A stretch of DNA of 64,000 nucleotides from Tillus elongatus. Lineage: Eukaryota > Arthropoda > Insecta > Coleoptera > Cleridae. The notes beneath the pieces are model-generated. The model was not told the origin of the DNA. It made no database searches and saw nothing but the letters and a program-made list of their open reading frames with translations. The position numbers and the translations under genes are program-made. The stretch is from positions 60,832,968-60,896,967 of the forward strand of contig OZ023269.1 in the NCBI GenBank assembly GCA_964006375.1, read 5' to 3'. Positions 14,647-24,292 of this stretch are shown here, piece by piece; the first letter of the stretch is position 1, and each line of letters begins with the position of its first letter.

Positions 14647-17600
14647 ATGAGTCTCACATGTACGACGTGTCAGAAAATCTTCACAAGAAAAGATAGTCTT
14701 AAGCGACACAGGAGCACTGTTCATTGCGTCCAACCACTAACAAAACTCCCTGACAACGCCGTCGACACGGCGACAATTTCAAGCATTGCTGGACCAAGTG
14801 GAATCAGGAATGTTGCAGTATCACTGACAGATAGTTCTAACGCTGGACAGTCGATAGCAAATCAATCAACTGTGACAAGAAAGCGTCATCACACAGGTAT
14901 CGACACGGCGCCAATTTCAAGCATTGCTGGACCAAGTGGAATTAGCAATGTCGCAGTTTCACCGACAGTGCCAGCAAAGCGTCGTCGTACAGCTATCGAC
15001 ATGGCGACAGACATTGCTAGACCCGAACCATCGGCAACAAATCAACGAGTTGCAACTATACGCTGCAGTGCCTGCGACTGTGAAGTTCCTGCCAACATGT
15101 ATGCTGGACATATCAGGAGCACCAAGCATAAAGCTCAATTTTGGAAACCTTTAGCAGATGGTGTTCGTGTGTGTAGGAGCACATTTAAAGGGAGAATAGT
15201 GAGTTATCAAATTACTTCTGACTATGTAGGACTAAATATAATTGATTATATGAATAGTGTTAAAGATAAGTCTATTGATATGCTGAAAAATGAACTTTAT
15301 AAACTAACAGCATTTAAATGTAATTTTGAATTATTCGGTTTATATATTTTACCCTCTCGTAATATAAGGGAAGTTAAATCTCATAACACATCTAATAAAG
15401 TAGTAACATCTTCATCTGATTTAGAAAATTTGTTTAATGATTTTGTAATTAGAATAGACCAACGTGCTTCAGACTTCACAGAGAGAGATTCAGGCTGGGC
15501 GCTGGAAAAAATTTTATATTTGGAAATAAATATTAATAAGTATAATCCTTTAAGAGCTGCTTCATATTTGCCATTACCACGTGCAATCACATTAAAAAAA
15601 GCTATAATTAATATTAAAAATAATGATGTATATTGTTTTGCTTGGTCAGTAATAGCTGCTATTTACAAACCAACTGGCTCAGTTTCTTCACCAAGCTCCT
15701 ATCCAAATTTTAACGATACCTGTATCGATTTTACTAATTTATCATTTCCTGTCGCATTAAAATCAATACCTGAATTTGAAAAAAAGAATAATATTTCTAT
15801 TAACGTTTACGGCTTAGAGAAATTTTTTAAAAATAATGTCTATAAATATCAAGTTACGGGCCCTCTACATTACACACAGAAAAAGCAATCCACCCACATA
15901 AACCTATTGTTACTTGATGATTGTGAGGGAAATTATCACTATTGTCTTATAAATAATTTTTCTAGGCTCATTTCTTCCCAGATATCAAAAAACACACGAT
16001 CGAAGCATTTTTGCGATGGCTGTTTACAATATTTTGATTGTGAGCAAAAGTTACTTCGACATGCCCAAAATGATTGCAATTATGTGACTGCAAAAATTCC
16101 ACAGTTAAATACAAGGATTGATAAGTTAGGTCATACGGTTTTAGATAACGTTTTAAAATTTGAAAATTTCCAAAAGCAGCTGAGATTACCTTTTTCTGTT
16201 TATGCAGACTTTGAATGCATTTTAGAACCTATAGAAGATAATACCGATAACAATAACAAAGAAACTTTTACTATTAAAAAATATAAGCATATACCTTGTT
16301 CTTTCGCCTATTACATAAAATGTTCATTTAATGATGAACTTTCAAAATTAGTTTTATACCGAAATAATGATGCCCCGGAGGTTTTTGTTTCACGATTAGA
16401 AAGTGATTTGAGAGATATTTATTATAAGTATTTAAAACCGATAATTAAAATGAAACCTTTAACATGTCAAGAACAAAAAAAATTCAATGACGCCACCCTT
16501 TGCTTTATTTGTGAAATGCCATTTACAGATTCAGATGTGAAAGTAAGGGATCACTGTCATTTAACGGGAAATTTTAGAGGTGCGGCACACAACGCCTGCA
16601 ACCTTAATTTTAAAACCCCTTTGCAAATACCAATTTTTTTTCATAACTTGAAAAATTATGATGCACACCTTTTTGTGAAGCAACTTGCGCTCAATCAAGA
16701 AGAAGTGACTGTAATTCCTCAAACATTTGAAAAATACATTTCCTTTGCGAAAAAACTTCCAGTTGATAAATATATTAGTGCTGATGGCACAACAAAAACG
16801 ATTTTTCTACAAATGAAATTTTTAGACTCGTATCAATTTTTATCCGCTTCATTAGATGAATTGGCTTCAAACTTAGATTCGCCACAATGTCGTGAAGTAC
16901 GTAAATTCTTTTCTGGTGATCAAAAGTTCTCTATTATGAGGCGGAAAGGAGTTTTTCCTTACACATATGTAACCGAATTTTTAAAATTTCATGAAACATT
17001 TTTACCAAGTAAAGATAAGTTTTTTGACGAACTTCGAAATGAAGAAGCATCTCAAGAAGATTATGATAGGGCTTGCAATGCATGGCATGTTTTAGATTGT
17101 AAAACTTTAGGAGACTACTTTGACTTCTACTTAATATCTGATGTTCTATTGCTTGCCGATGTTTTTGAAAACTATAGGGACTTATGTCTCAAAACTTACA
17201 AACTTGACCCGGCCCACTACTACACAGCTCCAGGCTTAAGTTGGGATGCAATGTTACGATACACAAAAGTTGAATTAGAGCTATTAACTGATATTGATAT
17301 GCTGCATTTTTTTAAAAAGGGAATTCGAGGTGGTGTGAGTACTTGCATTCGACGAAAAGCTATCGCCAACAATAAATTTCTTCCAAATTATGATCCCTCA
17401 AGGCAAAACTCATTCATAATGAACTTAGATATTACATCCATGTATGGCTTCGTGATGAGCCAGAAACTTCCCACGGGGAATTTTCATTGGCTCTCGCAAG
17501 AGGAAATTGAATCTTTACATAATAATGTTTCAAATATTCCAGACGATGCTGAGACGGGTTATGTTTTGGAAGTTGATCTTGAATATCCTACATATTTACA

Positions 17601-18732
17601 TGACTGTCATAATGACCTACCATTTTGTCCGGAAAATTATAAACCACATGGTAGCAAAAGTCGAAAACTAATTCCAAATTTGCAAAATAAAGAAAAGTAT
17701 ATTTTACATTATAGAAATTTAAAACAATGTCTAAAGTATGGTCTTAAATTAATAAAAATTCACAGAGGTATACAATTTTCTCAATCGGCATGGCTTAAAC
17801 CATACATAGAGTTGAATACAAAGTTGCGAAATTCTGCCAAGAATGACTTTGAGCGTCGTAGTTTTAAATTGAAAATAAATTGTATATTTGGAAAAACAAT
17901 GGAAAATGTTGAAAACCGTGTAAATATAAAGCTTGCAACACAGTTTGAAAAAAATGTTAAAAGAAATGGTGCCGGAAATTATATAAGCAGACCCCATTTT
18001 AAAGAATCAAGAATATTTTGTGACAATTTAGTAGCTATTCAAATGCAAAAAACATATATTGAATATAACAAACCTATTTATGTTGGATTTTCAATACTAG
18101 ATATATCAAAAACTATACTCTATGATTTTTTTTATGGATTTTTAAAACCATTATATGGTGATAATATATCTCTTTTATATACTGATACGGATTCTTTAAT
18201 AGTTTATGTTGAAACTGAAAATTTTTATGAAGATATGAAACAGCACCTTGATAAATATGATACTTCTAATTATAGCCTAAATAATATACACAATATTCCA
18301 AAAAACTTATCGACTATAGGAAAAATGAAGGATGAATATGGTGGGAAAGTATTAGAATCCTATTATGGTACTTCTGCAAAAGCATATTGCATTAACACTC
18401 CAGAGACAATTTCAAAGAAGGCAAAAGGAATAAATAAGTCCAGCATTAAAAAGCAGTTAGAACTTAAACATTATAAAGCAATTGTGGATGGAGAATGTTC
18501 AAGCATACATTGTCTAATGTATATCTTTAAATCAGAATCTCATCAGATTTTTACCAACCTTATACGTAAGGTTGCATTATCTAATAAAGATGATAAACGA
18601 TACCTCATCCCTTCATCAAGTGCCACTTTGGCTTGGGGGCATATAGATATACCATTAGCAAGTCTATCAGCTGACGAAAGATTAGATCGTCTTATTCAAG
18701 TAATGAAAGAGGTTGCTGAAAGCGACATTTAG
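14647..18732 (+). CDS. polB: Protein-primed DNA polymerase B of Polinton, intact 1361 aa
   Basis: Replicates the element using a protein primer (family knowledge). N-terminal C2H2 zinc finger (CTTC...HRSTVHC, residues ~4-26), a second one (CSAC...HIRSTKH, ~140-165) and a third (CDGC...HAQNDC, ~455-475). Between them a Cys/His-containing region (CFAWSVIAA ~330; HYCLINNFSRL ~430) recalls a papain-like fold, tentatively. Exonuclease motifs: YADFEC (~519), NLKNYDAH (~666), YLISDVLLLAD (~828). Inserted after the first is an endonuclease-VII-like zinc segment (CFICEMPF...DHCH...CNLNF, ~619-655). Polymerase motifs: DITSMYGFVM (~928), KINCIFG (~1076), YTDTDSL (~1178), SAKAYC (~1250). The ATG at 14647 lies 70 bp after a short non-coding leader. 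Intact, unlike copy A. Confidence 0.97.
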   Translation: MSLTCTTCQKIFTRKDSLKRHRSTVHCVQPLTKLPDNAVDTATISSIAGPSGIRNVAVSLTDSSNAGQSIANQSTVTRKRHHTGIDTAPISSIAGPSGISNVAVSPTVPAKRRRTAIDMATDIARPEPSATNQRVATIRCSACDCEVPANMYAGHIRSTKHKAQFWKPLADGVRVCRSTFKGRIVSYQITSDYVGLNIIDYMNSVKDKSIDMLKNELYKLTAFKCNFELFGLYILPSRNIREVKSHNTSNKVVTSSSDLENLFNDFVIRIDQRASDFTERDSGWALEKILYLEININKYNPLRAASYLPLPRAITLKKAIINIKNNDVYCFAWSVIAAIYKPTGSVSSPSSYPNFNDTCIDFTNLSFPVALKSIPEFEKKNNISINVYGLEKFFKNNVYKYQVTGPLHYTQKKQSTHINLLLLDDCEGNYHYCLINNFSRLISSQISKNTRSKHFCDGCLQYFDCEQKLLRHAQNDCNYVTAKIPQLNTRIDKLGHTVLDNVLKFENFQKQLRLPFSVYADFECILEPIEDNTDNNNKETFTIKKYKHIPCSFAYYIKCSFNDELSKLVLYRNNDAPEVFVSRLESDLRDIYYKYLKPIIKMKPLTCQEQKKFNDATLCFICEMPFTDSDVKVRDHCHLTGNFRGAAHNACNLNFKTPLQIPIFFHNLKNYDAHLFVKQLALNQEEVTVIPQTFEKYISFAKKLPVDKYISADGTTKTIFLQMKFLDSYQFLSASLDELASNLDSPQCREVRKFFSGDQKFSIMRRKGVFPYTYVTEFLKFHETFLPSKDKFFDELRNEEASQEDYDRACNAWHVLDCKTLGDYFDFYLISDVLLLADVFENYRDLCLKTYKLDPAHYYTAPGLSWDAMLRYTKVELELLTDIDMLHFFKKGIRGGVSTCIRRKAIANNKFLPNYDPSRQNSFIMNLDITSMYGFVMSQKLPTGNFHWLSQEEIESLHNNVSNIPDDAETGYVLEVDLEYPTYLHDCHNDLPFCPENYKPHGSKSRKLIPNLQNKEKYILHYRNLKQCLKYGLKLIKIHRGIQFSQSAWLKPYIELNTKLRNSAKNDFERRSFKLKINCIFGKTMENVENRVNIKLATQFEKNVKRNGAGNYISRPHFKESRIFCDNLVAIQMQKTYIEYNKPIYVGFSILDISKTILYDFFYGFLKPLYGDNISLLYTDTDSLIVYVETENFYEDMKQHLDKYDTSNYSLNNIHNIPKNLSTIGKMKDEYGGKVLESYYGTSAKAYCINTPETISKKAKGINKSSIKKQLELKHYKAIVDGECSSIHCLMYIFKSESHQIFTNLIRKVALSNKDDKRYLIPSSSATLAWGHIDIPLASLSADERLDRLIQVMKEVAESDI

Positions 18733-18809
18733 CAATAGATTTTATGGAAGGGGGGTAAAATATATAAGTAGCATTTAATGTTAGCTTGTCAGTTACTTTA
18801 ACTCTAAAC

Positions 18810-19550
18810 ATGAGTCAATACTTATATTCGGAACTTTTCTCTCGCTTATGTGGTGAAACACAAACAATTTGTAAGCGTACTTTGCGATATATAATTACTA
18901 GAAATGCTTGTGAAGAAAATTTACCAGTTGCTGTAGCTATTTTAAATAAAATAGCCGTTCCAGATGCAGCTTTTCGTTATATAGTTGATAGCGAAGTTTG
19001 CAGCAATAATTTAATTTCATTATTGGTGGAAAAAAAATTAAAGTTGGATAAGTTTATAGATGATGTGATTGAAGTAGTGAAGCATGGTGGCCATGAGTTT
19101 TTAAGTATTTTGGAATTGGACGATTTACTTGGTGAGAATCACATCACTTCACCGATTTGTGAAAAATACTATTTGTTTACTTTATTAACATGTGGAGATT
19201 TGAAAAATTTTGATGAAAAATATCAAGCAACAAATATTTCCTCAAAATATAGGAAAATTGATTCATTAATCGATGAAACTATTTGCAATGTTGCCCATTT
19301 TGCAGATGTTAAACTTTTAAAATGTATAATGGATGTTGTTAAACAATTTAATATTAAATTTCACTTTGAGCCAAATAATAATGATGAACATAAACAAGTT
19401 CATGCATGGTTAACAAAAAATATTGAGAAGGGGTTGAAAGGTGGTGATAATTTAGGGTGGGAAGAAGGACCCTGTATGGCCAAATGGCCTTCAACAAAAT
19501 TTAAAGATTATATTGAAACTTTAAGTTGTTTGTATGAATGGTCTCATTAA
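18810..19550 (+). CDS. Unknown Polinton protein, 246 aa
   Basis: Starts at ATG 18810 (the longer frame begins with TTG at 18786, which I reject). 77 bp after polB, same direction. No known domain, signal peptide or membrane segment; contains several single Cys residues and a helical character. Identical in copy A. Being tied to polB in both copies it is an element gene and not host DNA; a role in replication or early functions is only a guess from position. Confidence 0.75.
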   Translation: MSQYLYSELFSRLCGETQTICKRTLRYIITRNACEENLPVAVAILNKIAVPDAAFRYIVDSEVCSNNLISLLVEKKLKLDKFIDDVIEVVKHGGHEFLSILELDDLLGENHITSPICEKYYLFTLLTCGDLKNFDEKYQATNISSKYRKIDSLIDETICNVAHFADVKLLKCIMDVVKQFNIKFHFEPNNNDEHKQVHAWLTKNIEKGLKGGDNLGWEEGPCMAKWPSTKFKDYIETLSCLYEWSH

Positions 19551-19596
19551 AGGTTTTTTACATTTTTTTTGTGTATCATTATATTACTTGCATTAT

Positions 19597-19854
19597 ATCT
19601 AAATTTAATGTATTGTTTGAAAAGAAACAAAATGTCAGAATAAATAATTTATTCCTAATATTTTTTTATCATGTTTAATTATGATTGTCACTAAATACTT
19701 CAAGATCCTATGTTAGAGTTATTCTATCTAAATTTAATGTATTGTTTGAAAAGAAACAAAATGTCAGAATAAATAATTTATTCCTAATATTTTTTTATCA
19801 TGTTTAATTATGATTGTCACTAAATACTTCAAGATTGTATGTTAGAGTTATTCT
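19597..19854. repeat. Two tandem 129-bp direct repeats
   Basis: Copies 19597-19725 and 19726-19854 begin ATCTAAATTTAATGTATTG and end GTTAGAGTTATTCT, with very few differences. They lie between the 246-aa and 216-aa genes and follow a possible polyadenylation region. The pair is also present in copy A, so the duplication predates the A/B pair. Confidence 0.92.
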
Positions 19855-19980
19855 TAAATTGTTCTCATAAATCTGCAGCAACTCAAGGATATCCCCCTCC
19901 ATTCAATACTTTTGGAAGAGGAACTACTATAAGTTGAAGAACATGTTTATTATAGGTAGTTCTTAAACTTTTAATAAACA

Positions 19981-20631
19981 ATGAATAATTACAACAATTG
20001 CCAGCCAGCTAACCAAGCAATTTCTGAAAAATCAGCTAAGAAAAATAATTTTGTGACAATTAATGAGAAACAATATCATCTCAACCCATCCAAATCAAAA
20101 TATGTATGCTGTGCACTAGCTTACGAATTTAACTTTCAACCTTTGGTGATAATTAAAGGTTTGAAAGGTGATAGTGTGTTTTTAAATGAGTCTGAATGGA
20201 ATGAGTTCCTGAAGCATCAAGGCATAGTAACTAACTATTTTTATACAACGAGTGGTGAAACTTTTCAACCACTAAAGTCTTCATTTACAATACATTTTGA
20301 ATGGTTTAGAGATATAAAAATCATAAAAGTGGAAGATAAATATGGTAATGGGGTCTATTTAGCTATGGAAACTGTTAGCAAATTATTTGAACTGGCATCC
20401 CTAATCAACTATAAAGTAGATATGCTCAAGAAACAAGAATTTTCCAAGTATTTCGATACCTTGATCGACAGTGTCAATTCCAACATTGATGTTGGTCAGT
20501 TTATTTTAAATGAAGTGTCTACGACAGGCAATTCGGAAAATGTCAGTTCAGTAATGGAGCTGGTATATCAGTATCCGAATTTGAAAGTATTCAACAGATA
20601 CAGCCCTTTTTCATTTTACAATCAACACTGA
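19981..20631 (+). CDS. Unknown Polinton protein, 216 aa
   Basis: Open from ATG 19981 to TGA 20629-20631. N-terminus is Asn/Gln-rich; the middle has a beta-rich-looking region (KYVCCALAYEF, VFLNESEWNEFLKHQG) and the C-terminus is helical. The EW...L pattern is faintly like a small single-strand DNA-binding cofactor, but that is not a reliable call. It is followed almost at once (2 nt) by the 75-aa gene, so the two are probably co-expressed. Confidence 0.72.
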   Translation: MNNYNNCQPANQAISEKSAKKNNFVTINEKQYHLNPSKSKYVCCALAYEFNFQPLVIIKGLKGDSVFLNESEWNEFLKHQGIVTNYFYTTSGETFQPLKSSFTIHFEWFRDIKIIKVEDKYGNGVYLAMETVSKLFELASLINYKVDMLKKQEFSKYFDTLIDSVNSNIDVGQFILNEVSTTGNSENVSSVMELVYQYPNLKVFNRYSPFSFYNQH

Positions 20632-20633
20632 AT

Positions 20634-20861
20634 ATGAAGATGCACGTTACTTTTAATGAATCACACAATCAAGTAAAATATATTACAGTTTGGAATTTTG
20701 CACATCGTCAAGCAAGAATTGGCGAATGGGAGCAATATGCAAGGGATCGTGATCGATTTCATCGTCGAATAAACAAAACTGCTGAAACCATTAACTACAT
20801 TCTTGATAAAAGTCATAGACTGCGGATATATGAAGAACGCTTTTTAAATTTTGTGTGCTAA
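20634..20861 (+). CDS. Unknown small Polinton protein, 75 aa
   Basis: ATG at 20634 lies 2 nt after the preceding stop. Highly charged with many Arg/His (RQARIGEWEQYARDRDR), likely a helical nucleic-acid-associated peptide, though nothing proves this. Last gene of the rightward polB block; the genes beyond are on the opposite strand. Confidence 0.55.
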   Translation: MKMHVTFNESHNQVKYITVWNFAHRQARIGEWEQYARDRDRFHRRINKTAETINYILDKSHRLRIYEERFLNFVC

Positions 20862-21129
20862 TTAGTATTTTATAAAATAATAATTTTTTGTCAGGAGGTG
20901 GTTTTTTTGTAAAATTATTGTGCGTTGTAAAAATTATAATAAACATATGTCAAACTAAAATGTTTTATGTCAAATTATTTAAAAAATTATAATAATAAAC
21001 ATATGTCTAACTAAAATGTTTTTATTATTTAAGAAAAATCTACAAACTTCCTGTAAAGTCCTCTTTATTTAGGTAAATAATTACATTGCAAAAAAATATA
21101 AAACAAGGTAAGTATATATTTAACGTAAA
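20862..21129. terminator. Convergent 3' region between the polB block and the integrase block
   Basis: Two imperfect direct repeats (AATAAACATATGTCAAACTAAAATG near 20938 in shortened form, and again near 20993) supply AATAAA signals for the plus-strand genes; TTTATTTAG and TTATT near 21060 could serve the minus-strand integrase transcript. Confidence 0.5.
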
Positions 21130-22068
21130 TTATACAAAAGTATCCTTAGGTATCCAAGAATTATTTGATTTATCTAGTCCTAACCATTTCACAAATACCT
21201 CCCCCCCCCTCCTCCTAATAATTCTTTCTATTAAATATATGTCTGGATATTTTACTTTCTGAAGTTCTTCTTCGTAGAATCCTCCTTTAATTGATTGCTT
21301 TTTTCCATCTTCAAGATAATACATTGTTGGATTTGTCACTCTCACCTCAGCTATTTGAAAAATCTCATTGGACCAGTTCGGTGTATAACCTTTTTCAAAA
21401 AGTTCACGATGTTTACTTATACGAACAAAATCCCCAACACGAAATTTTTTTTTCTTCGGATCAACTGTTTTCATATAACTAAATGCATATTTTAAAAGAT
21501 GTTTTTCATGTTTCTTCTTAACTTCTGCCGGCCTCATACCAGTAGTACTGTGTACCTTATTATTATAATATGAAACAATGTTTTTAAGGAGATCTAGCCA
21601 TTTGTAATTTCCCTGCATGCTGAATTGCTTCCACATTAAAGTCTTCAATGTTCTGTTTACACGTTCACATATACTAGCCTTAAGATTTGTATAAGTGGCG
21701 TAATGATTTATTTGAAACTGATCCATCAGGGATTTGAACTCTCGACCAAAAAACTCCATACCATTATCTGTCTGTACATTTTTGGGGTGAGTTTTCAGAG
21801 ATTTTAGAATATTAGCCATAGCTTTGGCAACTTCTTTTGATGTTTTACTTTTTAATGGTTCAGCCCAGACAAACTTTGAAAAAACATTAATTACTACTAA
21901 AATGTATTTGTACCCCTTATTGAATTTAGAATAAGGAAGCATTTCTACTAAATCTGCCTGAAACAAATCATTTAAACCCTTAACTATTACATGACGCCTT
22001 CTATAATTTCTTCTAGCGGGTTTGTGAAGTTCATTCACAACTACTTCTTTTACATTGATAGCGGACAT
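21130..22068 (-). CDS. int: Retroviral-type integrase with chromodomain
   Basis: Inserts the element into chromosomes. The catalytic triad is visible as D in FQADLVEM, D in QTDNGMEF and E in ICERVNR, with 33 residues between the last two, close to the usual D,D-35-E. The basic linker RRNYRRRH lies before the core. A C-terminal chromodomain (YLIERIIRRRGGEVFVKWLG...SWIPKD) may direct insertion to heterochromatin, as in chromoviral integrases. ATG at 22068 is chosen; the frame extends upstream only to a TTG. The N-terminal HHCC zinc motif is not in this frame. The 5' end overlaps the next gene by 19 nt. Confidence 0.93.
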   Translation of the reverse strand: MSAINVKEVVVNELHKPARRNYRRRHVIVKGLNDLFQADLVEMLPYSKFNKGYKYILVVINVFSKFVWAEPLKSKTSKEVAKAMANILKSLKTHPKNVQTDNGMEFFGREFKSLMDQFQINHYATYTNLKASICERVNRTLKTLMWKQFSMQGNYKWLDLLKNIVSYYNNKVHSTTGMRPAEVKKKHEKHLLKYAFSYMKTVDPKKKKFRVGDFVRISKHRELFEKGYTPNWSNEIFQIAEVRVTNPTMYYLEDGKKQSIKGGFYEEELQKVKYPDIYLIERIIRRRGGEVFVKWLGLDKSNNSWIPKDTFV

Positions 22069-22403
22069 TTTAGGTGTAGTTCTATGGCGCAAGCGATCGC
22101 TTTGCTGTTTGGAGAATGTTCAAAATAAAATGTATCTCCTGATTTTATCTTCACACCAACTAATTTTTTAGCAGATATTTTTGTATTATTTAGAAATATA
22201 GTGACTTCAGTTGAAGGATTTAAATAATTTTTTTCAATTTCCGCAGCGTAGTCAAACAATATTGCATAGGATTCATTATTTAAATACCATCTATGGATGT
22301 TTTTATCGATTGATTTATATCCATTATATAGTAAAATTATTTTTTGTTGTAGTTTTGAATTGAGATTTCTGTTTATTATTCTACCAAATTTGTCTAAAGT
22401 CAT
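22050..22403 (-). CDS. Small Polinton protein upstream of integrase, 117 aa
   Basis: ATG at 22403, stop overlapping the integrase start by 19 nt in another frame. No family recognised. Begins MTLDKFG, with a helical first half and a beta-rich second half (VTIFLNN, GVKIKSGDTFYFEH). Tight coupling to the integrase suggests joint expression, perhaps by reinitiation. It is too unlike the integrase zinc domain to be called part of it. Confidence 0.65.
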   Translation of the reverse strand: MTLDKFGRIINRNLNSKLQQKIILLYNGYKSIDKNIHRWYLNNESYAILFDYAAEIEKNYLNPSTEVTIFLNNTKISAKKLVGVKIKSGDTFYFEHSPNSKAIACAIELHLKCPLSM

Positions 22404-22440
22404 ATTGAGACTGATAAAGCGATGACAATTAATTATTATT

Positions 22441-23415
22441 TTATACTATTATACGAGCTTCCTGTAATTCCTCAATCAAGGAGACTATCTCATTGTGATT
22501 GCCGTTATTACCAGCATTTTGAGCCGCAATTAGAAGTCTTAGTCTATCAACTAATTCATTAGGGTCATCCCAGTGTATATAGTTTACTGGATTTTTGTTC
22601 CATTTCATAAAACCCTTTCCCGATCGCAAATCATACACTCTGCTAGGAAATGAACCCGAGCGTGGTCTCTGTCCAGGAGGTTTAATTACAGAAGTATATT
22701 TCTTTGAGGGATTACCTATTTTGGGGTTATTTTCATCATAATTTCGTCGGAGAGCATTTGTTCTTTCTAAAATATGAAGATAATCTTTATGTTCTGCTAC
22801 TTTATATGGTGCTGGATTCTTTTTAAATAATAACTCATACAATCCTGTTGTTCCTTTATATCTGACACCTTTTACAACAATATCTTCTTTATCAAAATTA
22901 ATTTCAGAGTCTCCAATATAAAATTTATCTGAAAGTAGGTCATGCCTAATCCCATGCGTATGATCAAAGGCATCATCGGAATCCCGTATCATTGCTTCTA
23001 TGTATTGTCGAGGTAGTGGAGCAAATTGGTCCAAATATATCTCAAAAGAAGGTTCACCGAGCAGTCTTTGAAGTTCTGCTGTGCTAATTTCAGCGGAAGT
23101 TTCCGGTTCTTGTTCAGGTTCTGCGATAAATACCTCTTCACCTAACGGCTCTTCTTGAAATAAGCGACGCGGTCTCATTTTTGTCTCATATTTTGCGGAT
23201 GTTTTTTCTGACTTGTTAAATTCTTCTTCTTTTACTTTGGATGCATTTTTTTCCAGTTTAATATCTGAAAGTATCTTTTTTAAGGGTTCTGTAATAGGTT
23301 TTAATTCTTCCTCTCTCTGAATGGCAGACTCTACAACATCAGATTTTAGACTTTGCAACTTTCGTTTAAGTGCTTTTCTTGTTTTAATGAGTTGTCTTGC
23401 AACTGTTTGATCCAT
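22441..23415 (-). CDS. Conserved Polinton coiled-coil protein, 324 aa
   Basis: Residues 1-90 are a strongly charged coiled-coil region, 90-125 acidic (EEPLGEEVFIAEPEQEPE), and the C-terminal 200 residues are a globular conserved part with YDLRSGKGF, YIHWDDPNELVDRLRLL and SLIEELQEA. I recall this last part as typical of proteins found beside the packaging ATPase in animal Polintons, with no established function; a capsid-assembly or packaging role is likely from its neighbourhood. Sits between the integrase block and the ATPase, all on the minus strand. Confidence 0.75.
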   Translation of the reverse strand: MDQTVARQLIKTRKALKRKLQSLKSDVVESAIQREEELKPITEPLKKILSDIKLEKNASKVKEEEFNKSEKTSAKYETKMRPRRLFQEEPLGEEVFIAEPEQEPETSAEISTAELQRLLGEPSFEIYLDQFAPLPRQYIEAMIRDSDDAFDHTHGIRHDLLSDKFYIGDSEINFDKEDIVVKGVRYKGTTGLYELLFKKNPAPYKVAEHKDYLHILERTNALRRNYDENNPKIGNPSKKYTSVIKPPGQRPRSGSFPSRVYDLRSGKGFMKWNKNPVNYIHWDDPNELVDRLRLLIAAQNAGNNGNHNEIVSLIEELQEARIIV

Positions 23416-23461
23416 GTTTGCGTTGTCAATAGTTAATTAATACTAAAACTTTTTTTCATCC

Positions 23462-24151
23462 TTACGGATAAATATAGGCATCAAATCCTTTTCTATATCT
23501 GCCAGCCTGGAATGGAAATTCTTTATTTATAACCAAAAATCCGAATTTACCTTTCCAACAATAACAACACATATCTTTAAATTTCTGAAATGTCATATCA
23601 ACATTAACATGATCATCATAAATATGTTTCAGATTAGTATTATCTTGTTTAAATATTACAAGCAAATTTGCATTATCTCTAATTAATTGTTTTGGAATTG
23701 AGGAATAAGTTTGACATAGATAAAAACAATCTGCATTGTTATGGCGGCCGAAGCAAAAATAATCTCTCATAATGCTTTGATTGCAGCAAACAATATCATC
23801 AAATATTATTATTGAATTTGACTTTATCTGGTCAGGGGGCACTATGTCATCACCGTTTTCATATTCAAAATATCCTATATCTGTAATAGGTTGCAAAAGG
23901 TGTTTGAGATATTTATATTTTGATTGGTTAAGTGACTTGGAATAGATGTAAATGTTTTCAAAACGTAATCCATTCGGATGTTCTAAGAGCGTAACCATTA
24001 CATTTGTTTTTCCACAACCGGATGCTCCAACCAACAGACCTCTTTTACATTCACTACCCAATAAAGTACCGTGTCGGCTGAACTTTTCTGCTAAAGAAAT
24101 GTCATCGTGATCCTGAATCGGCAACTTTAATGCTTGTTGCGTCACCCTCAT
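23462..24151 (-). CDS. FtsK/HerA-type DNA-packaging ATPase
   Basis: Powers packaging of the element's DNA into capsids. Walker A GASGCGKT (residues ~42-49), Walker B IIIFDD (~113-118) followed by a conserved region with YLCQTYSSIPKQLIRDN, typical of the A32-like packaging ATPases of adenovirus-like and Polinton elements. 229 aa, the normal size. First gene of the leftward late block; divergent from pX, with a 141-bp shared upstream region at 24152-24292. Confidence 0.93.
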   Translation of the reverse strand: MRVTQQALKLPIQDHDDISLAEKFSRHGTLLGSECKRGLLVGASGCGKTNVMVTLLEHPNGLRFENIYIYSKSLNQSKYKYLKHLLQPITDIGYFEYENGDDIVPPDQIKSNSIIIFDDIVCCNQSIMRDYFCFGRHNNADCFYLCQTYSSIPKQLIRDNANLLVIFKQDNTNLKHIYDDHVNVDMTFQKFKDMCCYCWKGKFGFLVINKEFPFQAGRYRKGFDAYIYP

Positions 24152-24292
24152 TTTATTTATGACAAATGGTTTGAATTAAGTAAATTAAATGTATTTATAT
24201 GATGACAAAAAAACAAACTTCAAGAGTATATATAGCCCAATAGTTTCATAAATCAATCATACTTGTATTATTTTTCAACCTAATCACACAAT
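24152..24292. promoter_or_regulatory. Divergent promoter region between ATPase and pX
   Basis: 141 bp between two divergent start codons, AT-rich with a TATATATAG-like stretch near 24228 and ATTTATATG near 24192 that could serve as TATA elements in either direction. Assignment by position only. Confidence 0.45.

Noticed and set aside
15381..15590. Opposite-strand frames inside polB (also 17749-17997, 2583-2831, 4988-5197)
   Set aside because: Shadows of the polymerase reading frame.
22050..22403. The 117-aa protein as the missing integrase N-terminal zinc domain
   Set aside because: No HHCC pattern is visible and the frame is different.
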